From assembly GCF_014649755.1 (NCBI RefSeq), contig NZ_BMTQ01000001.1, forward strand, positions 1-64,000: 64,000 nt of DNA. Reading direction: 5' to 3'. The stretch comes from Streptomyces litmocidini. Lineage in GTDB: Bacteria; Actinomycetota; Actinomycetes; Streptomycetales; Streptomycetaceae. Positions within the stretch are counted from its first letter, which is position 1. Every line of letters starts with the position of its first letter. Shown piece after piece: positions 43,319 through 50,824 of the stretch. The translations under genes and the position numbers were made by a program. The notes below the pieces were generated by a model. The model ran no database searches. It was given only the letters and a program-made list of their open reading frames with translations, and was not told the DNA's origin.

Positions 43319-44284
43319 TCAGCCGGTGGTGAGGAGGACGTTGGCCAGTTCCTCGCCCGCCGCGAACCGCCGCAACTGTCCCGCGATCAGCCGCTTCGCC
43401 CTCGGCATGAAGGCCGAAGTGGAACCTCCCACATGGGGACTGATCAGGACACCGGGAGCGTGCCACAGCGGGTGCCCGGCCGGCAGCGGTTCGGGGTCGG
43501 TGACGTCGAGCGCCGCCGTGATCCTGCCGCTCTCGACCTCCTTGAGCAGCGCGTTCGTGTCGACGACCGGGCCCCGGGCGACGTTCACGAGGAGCGCGCC
43601 GTCCTTCATCCGCCCCAGGAACCCGGCGTCGGCGAGGTGCGTGGTCTCGGGCGTGAGCGGAGTGGAGAGCACGACCACGTCCGCCTCCGGCAGCAGCGCC
43701 GGCAGGTCCGCCAGGGCGTGCACCGGGCCGCGCTCTGTGGTGCGCGCGGAGCGTGCGACGCGCGCCACCCGCGCGCACTCGAAGGGTGCGAGCCGGTCCT
43801 CGATGGCGGCGCCGATCGATCCGTACCCGACGATCAGGACGGACTTGTCGGCGAGCGCCGGGTAGAAGCCGGCGCGCCACTCCTCGGCGTCCTGGCCGCG
43901 CACGAATCCCGGGATGCCCCGCAGCGAGGCGAGGACCAGGGCGAGCGTCAGCTCGGCGGTGCTGGCCTCGTGGACGCCCTTCGCGTTGCAGAGGGCGACG
44001 CCGGGCCGCAGCGAGCCGATGCCCGGCGTGACGTGGTCGATGCCGGCGGACAGGGTCTGCACGACCCGGAGGGAGGTCATCCCGGCCAGCGGCCGTACGG
44101 CGATCTCCGAGCCCTTCATGTACGGGACGACGTAGAAGGCGCAGCGGGCCGGGTCGGCGGGGAAGTCGGGACCGCCGTCCCAGAAGCGGTAGTTCAGGCC
44201 CGACCCGCCGGGCGCGGGGAGCCCCTCGATCTCGTCCGCCGGGACGGGAAGCCACACGTCAGCGGTCGTGTCTTCGAATCTCAT
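43319..44284 (-). CDS. D-isomer-specific 2-hydroxyacid dehydrogenase family protein
   Basis: A 321-residue NAD(P)-dependent dehydrogenase. Rossmann motif VLIVGYGSIGAAIEDRL, catalytic Arg in VNVARGPVVDTNAL, Glu in ALDVTDPEPLPAGHPLW and His in VLISPHVGGSTSAFMPRA are all present. The N-terminal substrate domain is short. The substrate (phosphoglycerate, glyoxylate or other) cannot be told from sequence. Divergent from the aldo/keto reductase gene by 74 bases. Confidence 0.9.
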   Translation of the reverse strand: MRFEDTTADVWLPVPADEIEGLPAPGGSGLNYRFWDGGPDFPADPARCAFYVVPYMKGSEIAVRPLAGMTSLRVVQTLSAGIDHVTPGIGSLRPGVALCNAKGVHEASTAELTLALVLASLRGIPGFVRGQDAEEWRAGFYPALADKSVLIVGYGSIGAAIEDRLAPFECARVARVARSARTTERGPVHALADLPALLPEADVVVLSTPLTPETTHLADAGFLGRMKDGALLVNVARGPVVDTNALLKEVESGRITAALDVTDPEPLPAGHPLWHAPGVLISPHVGGSTSAFMPRAKRLIAGQLRRFAAGEELANVLLTTG

Positions 44285-44358
44285 GACCGGGAGGCTATGC
44301 GAAGAATCCGGCGCGCCATTGGTTACTTTGGGGGCGGCACAGGGAGGGGTACCGGCAG

Positions 44359-45354
44359 GTGGAGCGCAGGACTATCGGGGCGACGGCGCTCGACGTGGGT
44401 GCGATCGGCCTGGGGTGCATGCCGATGAGCTGGGCGTACAGCCGTTCGGAACAGCGGGGGGACCGCTCGCTGCGGACCGTGCACGCGGCGCTCGACGCCG
44501 GGGTGAGCCTGCTCGACACCGCCGACATGTACGGCCCGTTCACCAACGAGCTGCTCGTGGGACGGGCGTTGAAGGAGCGGCGCTCCGACGCCTTCGTCTC
44601 GACGAAGTGCGGACTGCTCGTCGGCGACCAGCACGTGGTCGCCAACGGCAGGCCGGGGTACGTGCGCCGGGCCTGCGACGCCTCGCTGCGGCGGCTCCAG
44701 ACCGACGTGATCGACCTCTACCAGCTGCACCGGGCGGACCCCGAGGTGCCGGTCGAGGAGACCTGGGGCGCCATGGCCGAGCTGGTGTCGGCGGGCAAGG
44801 TGCGGGCGCTCGGTCTCTGCGCCGTCGGCGCGCGGGCGGCCCGGCGCGGAGCCGACCTGCACGAGGGAACGATCCGTCAACTGGAGCGGATCCAGCAGGT
44901 CTTCCCGGTCACGGCGGTGGAGGCGGAGCTGTCGGTGTGGTCGCAGGAGGCGCTGGCGCGGCTCCTGCCCTGGTGCGCGGCGCGCGGGGTCGGCTTCCTG
45001 GCGGCGATGCCGCTGGGGAACGGCTACCTGACCGGGACGCTGACCCCCGGCGGCGGCTTCGAGCGGGACGACCCACGGGCCCGGCACCCCCGGTTCACCG
45101 CCGAGATGATGGCGGCCAACCAGCCCATCGTGGCGGGACTGCGCCGGGTCGCCGCGCGGCACGGCGCGGAGGTCACGCCCGCACAGGTGGCGCTCGCGTG
45201 GGTGCTGGGCCGGGGGCGGCACGTCGTACCGGTGCCGGGGGCGAAGCAGGAGCGGTGGGCGGTGGAGAACGCCCGGGCGGCCGCGCTGCGGCTGACGGCG
45301 GAGGACCTGACGGAGATCGCCGCGCTTCCGGCGCCGCGCGGGTCCTGGGACTAG
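44359..45354 (+). CDS. Aldo/keto reductase
   Basis: A 331-residue NADPH-dependent oxidoreductase with the AKR tetrad: Asp and Tyr in LLDTADMYGPFTNE, Lys in FVSTKCGLLV and His in LYQLHRADPEVPVEETWGAM. C-terminal VVPVPGAKQERWAVENARAAAL is the cofactor phosphate region. The family resembles YajO/PdxI-like reductases; the substrate is unknown. The GTG start has a weak Shine-Dalgarno (GGCAG). Confidence 0.9.
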   Translation: MERRTIGATALDVGAIGLGCMPMSWAYSRSEQRGDRSLRTVHAALDAGVSLLDTADMYGPFTNELLVGRALKERRSDAFVSTKCGLLVGDQHVVANGRPGYVRRACDASLRRLQTDVIDLYQLHRADPEVPVEETWGAMAELVSAGKVRALGLCAVGARAARRGADLHEGTIRQLERIQQVFPVTAVEAELSVWSQEALARLLPWCAARGVGFLAAMPLGNGYLTGTLTPGGGFERDDPRARHPRFTAEMMAANQPIVAGLRRVAARHGAEVTPAQVALAWVLGRGRHVVPVPGAKQERWAVENARAAALRLTAEDLTEIAALPAPRGSWD

Positions 45355-45489
45355 GGGGCGTCCTGCCGGTCGGGCCGGGCTCCCGGGGCCTCGCGCGATC
45401 CGGGAGACGGGCCCTGGGCGCCGTACGGGACGGGCGGGGTATCAAGGAGGGGTGGGACACCGCTCGACTCGTCGAAGGGGGACCGGCCC

Positions 45490-46611
45490 GTGCGCCGTCC
45501 TGTCGTGCAGAAGGCCCTGTGGGGCGCCGCCGTGCTCGTGCTGGTGACCGGCTGTTCCCCGGGGGACGCCGGAGGGGGACCGCGCACGGGCCCGCCGTCC
45601 GTGTCCGCGCGCCCGTCCGCCTCCGCCTCCCCGTCCGCCGCCGCCCGGGTGTCCGTGGCGGGCACGCTCGCCGAGGGGCTGAAGTCGCCCTGGGGGCTCG
45701 CGGAGCTGCCCGGCGGGGACCTGCTCGTCTCCTCCCGGGACGAACGGACGATCACCCGGGTCGACGGGCGGACCGGCGCGAAGACCCCGCTCGGCGAGGT
45801 GCCCGGGGTGGTGCCGGGCGGTGAGGGCGGGCTCCTGGGGCTCGCGGTCCGGGACGGGTGGGTGTACGCGTACCTGACGGCCGCCTCGGACAACCGGATC
45901 GTGCGCATGCGGTACGGCGGCGGGGAGGGCGACCGGATCGGCCCGCCGGAGCCGGTGTTCACCGGCATCCCGAAGGGGTTCGTCCACAACGGCGGGCGGA
46001 TCGCGTTCGGGCCGGACGGGATGCTGTACGCGGGGACGGGCGAGACGGGCCGGACCGGGCTGGCCCAGGACCGGTCCTCGCCGGGCGGGAAGATCCTGCG
46101 GATGACCCCGGAGGGCGGGCCCGCGCCGGGCAATCCCTTCCCGGGCTCGGTGGTCTACTCGTACGGCCACCGCAACGTGCAGGGGCTCGCCTGGGATCCG
46201 GAGGGCCGGCTGTGGGCGGCCGAGTTCGGACAGAACACCTGGGACGAGCTGAACCTGGTGGAGCCGGGACGGAACTACGGCTGGCCGGTGGTCGAGGGGA
46301 AGGCCGGCCGGGCCGGGTTCGTGGACCCGGTGGCCCAGTGGCCGACCTCGGAGGCGTCCCCGAGCGGGATCGCGTACGCGAGGGGCGCGATCTGGATGGC
46401 CGGGCTCAGGGGCGAGCGCCTGTGGCGGATCCCGGTCTCCGGGGCGGAACGATCCGGGGAGCCCGAGGCGTTCCTGAAGGGTGAGTACGGGCGCCTGCGG
46501 ACGGTCCTCGCGGCGGGCGACGGGCGGCTCTGGCTGGTGACCAGTGAGACCGACACCCGGGGGACGCCCGGCCCCGGGGACGACCGGATCCTCCGGCTGG
46601 GGGTGAGGTGA
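45490..46611 (+). CDS. Lipoprotein, PQQ-type glucose/sorbosone dehydrogenase family
   Basis: A 373-residue protein with a lipobox (VLVLVTGCSPG, Cys22), a Ser/Pro linker and a six-bladed beta-propeller: LKSPWGLAELPGGDLLVSSRD, GEGGLLGLAVRDGWVYAYL, GFVHNGGRIAFGPDGMLYAGTGE, YSYGHRNVQGLAWDPEGRLWAAEFGQNTWDELN, GRNYGWPVVEG. The His and the arginine of YGHRNVQG correspond to the catalytic/PQQ site of soluble aldose dehydrogenases. It is anchored outside the membrane. Followed at 7 bases by the Shine-Dalgarno of the next small gene. Confidence 0.87.
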   Translation: MRRPVVQKALWGAAVLVLVTGCSPGDAGGGPRTGPPSVSARPSASASPSAAARVSVAGTLAEGLKSPWGLAELPGGDLLVSSRDERTITRVDGRTGAKTPLGEVPGVVPGGEGGLLGLAVRDGWVYAYLTAASDNRIVRMRYGGGEGDRIGPPEPVFTGIPKGFVHNGGRIAFGPDGMLYAGTGETGRTGLAQDRSSPGGKILRMTPEGGPAPGNPFPGSVVYSYGHRNVQGLAWDPEGRLWAAEFGQNTWDELNLVEPGRNYGWPVVEGKAGRAGFVDPVAQWPTSEASPSGIAYARGAIWMAGLRGERLWRIPVSGAERSGEPEAFLKGEYGRLRTVLAAGDGRLWLVTSETDTRGTPGPGDDRILRLGVR

Positions 46612-46624
46612 GGAGGCGGTGGCC

Positions 46625-46936
46625 GTGTTCGGCGGACTGGAAGAGATCTTCGCGCCCTCGCGCAGGCACATCGAGGAGGAGCGCCGCAGGGAGGCCCTGA
46701 CCAGGGAGGACCCGGGGGACGCGGATCCCGCGCGCGGTCCGGTGGACCTGGCCTCGGGCCGGGTGACGATACGCCTCCCCCGCCCGCCGGAGGTCTCCGG
46801 CGCGGCGGGGGACGCGGGGTCAGAGGGTGAGGTCGAGGAGGTGCAGGCGGTGGGCCAGGGCGGCGGCCTCGCCCCGGCCGGCGACGCCGAGCTTGGCGAG
46901 GATGTTGGAGACGTGGACGCTGGCCGTCTTCGGTGA
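46625..46936 (+). CDS. DUF6191-like small protein overlapping the LuxR gene
   Basis: The GTG at 46625 has AGGAGG at the ideal distance; GTG 46619 is too close to it. The first 55 residues (MFGGLEEIFAPSRRHIEEERRREALTR, RGPVDLASGRVTIRLPRPPEV) resemble the small Streptomyces family DUF6191, usually about 65-90 residues. Here the frame runs on for about 45 acidic Gly/Glu residues antisense to the 3' end of the LuxR gene, which encodes its helix-turn-helix. The extension looks like read-through after loss of the original stop codon. Confidence 0.6.
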   Translation: MFGGLEEIFAPSRRHIEEERRREALTREDPGDADPARGPVDLASGRVTIRLPRPPEVSGAAGDAGSEGEVEEVQAVGQGGGLAPAGDAELGEDVGDVDAGRLR

Positions 46937-49876
46937 GATGAACAGCTCCTCGGCGATCTGGCGGTTGGTGCGGCCGGCCGCGACCAGCCGCAGCACGTCC
47001 TGCTCCCGGGGCGTCAGGCCGAAGCCGTCCTCCCCGGGATCCGCCGGGGCCGGGGCCCGCTTCTCGGGGGCGAGGGAGAGGCGGGCGCGGGCGGCGAGGA
47101 GTTCCACGTCCTCGCGCAGCGGCCGGGCGCCGAGGCGGACGGCGGTGGCGTGGGCCTCGCGGAGCAGGGCCGCCGCCTCCTCGCGCCGGCCGCCCTCGAC
47201 GAGCAGGGCGTCCGCGAGGCGCCGGCGGACGCGGGCCAGCTCGTAGGGGCGTTCGAGGGGCTCGTGGGCGGCGACGACCTCGGCCCAGCGGGCGGCGGTC
47301 TCGCGGCCCTCGGCGCGGGCGAGCTCCTCGGAGACCTGCCGGGAGCAGGCCTGCCAGATCGGGGCCGGGGCGGCGAGTTCGCGGACGCAGCGGCGGACCA
47401 GCGCGAGCGCCTCGGCGCGGCCCTCCTCGGCGGCGGGCAGTCCCCGGCTGTCGGCCTCGGCGGTGACGGCGGTGAGGACGAGCGGCCAGCCGTAGCGGTG
47501 GGTACCGGGCGGGAAGCCGGCCTCCGCCGTGGCGGCGAGCTGCTCCCGTACGTCCGCGAGGCGTCCCTCGGCGGCGGCGACGGCGATCGCCACCTGCGCC
47601 ATGGGCAGGGTGTACTGCGGGATCGGGTCGCGGGTGCCGTAGCGCGTGCGGGCCTCGGCGAGGTGCTCGGCGGCCCTGGCCGGTTCGCCGCGGAAGACGG
47701 CGAGGTGGGCGAGCTGGAGCAGGGCCGTGCCGCCGGGCTTGCTGCTGCTCGCCCCGGAGCGGAGCAGCAGCTCGGCCTCCTCCTTGCTGCGGTCCCACTC
47801 GCCGAGCGAGAGGAGCGACTCGGCGAGGTTGGCGCGGATCCAGCCCGCGCTGTCGACGAGTCCGCGGGAGCGGGCCAGTTCGATGCCCGTGGTGGCGGCC
47901 TCCACGGCCTCGCGGGAGCGGCCGAGCGACTCCAGGGCGGAGGAGAGGTTCACATGGGCGCGGGCGGCCTCGTGGAACTGGCCGAGGGCGACGGTCCGTT
48001 CGCGGGCCTCGCGCATCGCGGCGAGGCCGCCCTCGGCGTCCCCGGCCGACACCAGGATGGTGCCGAGGGTGATCCGGGCGTTCAGTTCGATCGGTTCGGC
48101 CTGGACGAACCGCGCGTACTCGACGGCGCGTTCGGCGGCGGCGAGCGCCTCGGGGCCGGGGTTGCGGAGCATGCCCCAGCCGGCCGCGCCGACCAGGACG
48201 GTGGCGTGGACGGCGGACGGCGGGAGGCCCTTGACCAGTTCCTGGGCGCGGGCGATCTCCGGCCAGCCGTCGCCCCGGCCGAGGTTGGACTGGAGGCGGG
48301 ACATCTCCGTCCAGAACCAGGCGGCGCGCAGGGGGTCGTTCTCGTCGCCGTCGAGGATCCGGAGCGCCGTCCGGCAGATCTTCGCGGCCCGTTCCCGCTC
48401 TCCGCTGAGGCGGGCGGCGACGGCGGCCTCGGCGAGCAGGTCGAGGTAGCGCAGCGAGGTGGTCTCGGGGTCGCAGCCGCAGGCGGGGTACGCGTCGGCG
48501 TAGTCGATGGGGCGCAGGGACCCGCGCGTCTCGGCGGGCACCTTGTCCCACAGCTCCATGGCCCGTTCCAGGAGGCTGAGCTGCTCGGCGTAGGCGTGGC
48601 GCTTGCGGGTCTCGACGGCGGCCTGGAGGACGGCGGGCAGGGCCTTCTCCGGGGCGTGCGCGTGGTACCAGTACGTGGCGAGCCGGGTGGTCCGCTCGTG
48701 GGGGCGGACGAGTGCGGGGTCGGCCTCCAGGGCCTCGGCGTAGCGCCGGTTGAGGCGGGAGCGTTCGCCGGGCAGCAGGTCGTCGCTGACGGCCTCGCGG
48801 ACGAGGGAGTGGCGGAAGCGGTAGCCGTCGCCGTCGGGGACGGCGAGGAGGATGTTGGCGCCGACGGCGGCCCGCAGGGCCTCGATGAGTTCGTCCTCGG
48901 GGAGCCGGGCGACGGCGGCGAGCAGTCCGTACTCGACGGTGGAGCCGCCCTCGGCGACGATCCTGGCGACGCGCTGGGCGGCTTCGGGGAGCGTCTCGAC
49001 CCGCACGAGCAGGAGGTCGCGCAGGGAGTCGCTGAGCTGGCCGGCGGCGCAGCCGGCCTCGTGGGAGACGACGAGTTCCTCGACGAAGAAGGCGTTGCCG
49101 TCGGAGCGTTCGAAGACCTCTTCGACGAGTCCGGGGTCGGGTTCGGCGGCGAGGATGCCGGTGAGCTGGCGGTGCACCTCGGTGCGGGTGAAGCGGGAGA
49201 GTTCGATGCGGCGGATGGTGCGGAGCCGGTCGAGTTCGGCGAGGAGGGGGCGCAGTGGGTGGCGGCGGTGGATGTCGTCGGCGCGGTAGCTGGCGACGAC
49301 CACGATCCGGCCGCGGCGCAGGGTGCGCAGGAGGTAGGTGAGCAGGTGCCGGGTGGAGGCGTCGGCCCAGTGCAGGTCCTCCAGGACGAGCACGACCGTG
49401 CGGTCGGCGGCGAGGCGTTCCAGGAGGCGCACGGTCAGTTCGAAGAGCCGGGCGGTGGAGTCCTCGTCGGAGGGCTCGTGGCTGCCGGGGTCGCCCAGTT
49501 CGGGCAGCAGGCGGGCGAGTTCGCCCTCGTGGCCGTCGGCGGCGGCGGTGAATCCTTCGGGGAAGCGGCGGTGGAGCGCGCGCAGGGCGGCGGCGAAGGG
49601 CGCGAAGGGCAGGCCGTCGGCGCCGAGTTCGACGCAGCCGCCGAGGGCGGTGACGGCGCCCTGGTCGCGGGCCGTGTCGAGGAACTCCTCGATGAGCCGG
49701 GTCTTGCCGACGCCGGCCTCGCCGCCGATGAGCAGGGCCTGGGGCTCTCCCGCGGTCGCGCGGGAGAGCGCCTCGGTGAGGGCGGTGAGTTCGCCGGCGC
49801 GACCGACGAAGACGGGGCTGACTGACCTGGTCTCCACGGCGCCGAGCATCGCACAGACTTCCGTGCCGTCGCTCAT
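46820..49876 (-). CDS. Large ATP-binding LuxR family regulator (LAL/STAND type)
   Basis: A 1018-residue regulator. An N-terminal AAA/STAND ATPase has FVGRAGEL, Walker A LIGGEAGVGKTRLIEEF and Walker B VVLVLEDLHWAD; a long TPR-like helical region follows; the C-terminal LuxR helix-turn-helix is GLTPREQDVLRLVAAGRTNRQIAEELFISPKTASVHVSNILAKLGV. Such proteins are ATP-switched activators of secondary metabolism or sugar use. It starts 7 bases after a 62-residue gene and its 3' end overlaps the convergent DUF6191-like frame by 117 bases. Confidence 0.9.
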   Translation of the reverse strand: MSDGTEVCAMLGAVETRSVSPVFVGRAGELTALTEALSRATAGEPQALLIGGEAGVGKTRLIEEFLDTARDQGAVTALGGCVELGADGLPFAPFAAALRALHRRFPEGFTAAADGHEGELARLLPELGDPGSHEPSDEDSTARLFELTVRLLERLAADRTVVLVLEDLHWADASTRHLLTYLLRTLRRGRIVVVASYRADDIHRRHPLRPLLAELDRLRTIRRIELSRFTRTEVHRQLTGILAAEPDPGLVEEVFERSDGNAFFVEELVVSHEAGCAAGQLSDSLRDLLLVRVETLPEAAQRVARIVAEGGSTVEYGLLAAVARLPEDELIEALRAAVGANILLAVPDGDGYRFRHSLVREAVSDDLLPGERSRLNRRYAEALEADPALVRPHERTTRLATYWYHAHAPEKALPAVLQAAVETRKRHAYAEQLSLLERAMELWDKVPAETRGSLRPIDYADAYPACGCDPETTSLRYLDLLAEAAVAARLSGERERAAKICRTALRILDGDENDPLRAAWFWTEMSRLQSNLGRGDGWPEIARAQELVKGLPPSAVHATVLVGAAGWGMLRNPGPEALAAAERAVEYARFVQAEPIELNARITLGTILVSAGDAEGGLAAMREARERTVALGQFHEAARAHVNLSSALESLGRSREAVEAATTGIELARSRGLVDSAGWIRANLAESLLSLGEWDRSKEEAELLLRSGASSSKPGGTALLQLAHLAVFRGEPARAAEHLAEARTRYGTRDPIPQYTLPMAQVAIAVAAAEGRLADVREQLAATAEAGFPPGTHRYGWPLVLTAVTAEADSRGLPAAEEGRAEALALVRRCVRELAAPAPIWQACSRQVSEELARAEGRETAARWAEVVAAHEPLERPYELARVRRRLADALLVEGGRREEAAALLREAHATAVRLGARPLREDVELLAARARLSLAPEKRAPAPADPGEDGFGLTPREQDVLRLVAAGRTNRQIAEELFISPKTASVHVSNILAKLGVAGRGEAAALAHRLHLLDLTL

Positions 49877-49883
49877 ACGGGGG

Positions 49884-50072
49884 TCACGCGGCCCGGACGA
49901 AGCGACCGCGACCGCCGTCGGCCGTCCGCCCCTCCGCGGCGCGGCCTCCGAACCGGCGGCCGAAGAGGCGCAGTCCCTTGTGGGCCACCGCGGCCTCGTG
50001 GGCGAGGCGGTGGGCGGCGGCCTCGGCGATGAGCTCGGCGTGGTGCATGGTGTGGAGTTCGTACTCGAACAT
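49884..50072 (-). CDS. Small His-rich protein in operon with the LuxR gene
   Basis: A 62-residue protein, MFEYELHTMHHAELIAEAAAHRLAHEAAVAHKG, then a basic Arg/Gly tail. GGGAG lies 8 bases before the ATG. The amphipathic His/Ala helix and basic end suggest a small DNA- or protein-binding partner, but no function is known to me. It is 7 bases from the LuxR start. Confidence 0.7.
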   Translation of the reverse strand: MFEYELHTMHHAELIAEAAAHRLAHEAAVAHKGLRLFGRRFGGRAAEGRTADGGRGRFVRAA

Positions 50073-50266
50073 CGTGTGCTCCCTGGGTCTCTCGGTTTCG
50101 GTATCGCTCTCTTGCGATGCCTCTACTTTCGTTTCCCAGGGGGTGCCGTCACATCGGGCGAGTGCCGCATGTTCGGGGTACGGGGGTCCTTAGGAGGGTC
50201 CCAGGGGTGCCTTAGGCGATGCCCCAGGAGCCTCAGGGAGGGCCCTGCGGACTTCGGAGAAGGGAC

Positions 50267-50824
50267 TCAGGACGCCTTGGCCGCGCGCCATTCGGGGGCG
50301 AGGACGGCCCAGACCTCCGTGTCCGTGCGGGCGCCGCGGTACAGGTAGTTCTCCCGCAGCACGCCCTCCTTCGTCATGCCGAGGCGGCGGGCGACGGCGA
50401 TGCTCGGGAGGTTCTTCGTGGAGGCGAGCCATTCGACGCGGTGGATGCCGCGCTCCTCGATCGCCCAGTCGACGATGACCCGGCAGGCCCGGGTGATCAG
50501 GCCCCTTCCCGCGGCGGAGGGCTCCAGCCAGCAGCCCGCCTCGGCGGTGCCGTTCGCGGCGTCGAAGGTCCGGAAGAGGACGCCTCCGACGAGGGTGCCC
50601 CCGCTCCAGATGCCGTAGAGGCGTCCGGTGTCGCTCGCGGCCTTCTCGGCGTACGAGGTGAGGTAGGCGCGGGCGGAGTCGAGGTCCGTGACGACGTCGG
50701 GGAGGCCGATGTGCTGCCCGATGAACTCGCGGCCCCGGTCCATGTGGGCGAGGAGTTCCCCGGCCTGCCAGGGCTCCAGGGGCCTGAGCTCGGCGCCGTC
50801 GTCACCCAGCGATATCGCGAACAT
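50267..50824 (-). CDS. GNAT N-acetyltransferase (RimJ/RimL type)
   Basis: A 185-residue acetyltransferase with the acetyl-CoA site of the RimJ/L group: GGVLFRTFDAANGTAEAGCWLEPSAAGRGLITRACRVIVDWAIEERGIHRVEW, then NLPSIAVARRLGMTKEGVLRE. The ATG at 50824 has GAGAGG upstream and lies 23 bases inside the 3' end of the MMPL transporter gene, so the two are cotranscribed. Substrate (ribosomal protein, aminoglycoside-like or other amine) unknown. Confidence 0.9.
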   Translation of the reverse strand: MFAISLGDDGAELRPLEPWQAGELLAHMDRGREFIGQHIGLPDVVTDLDSARAYLTSYAEKAASDTGRLYGIWSGGTLVGGVLFRTFDAANGTAEAGCWLEPSAAGRGLITRACRVIVDWAIEERGIHRVEWLASTKNLPSIAVARRLGMTKEGVLRENYLYRGARTDTEVWAVLAPEWRAAKAS

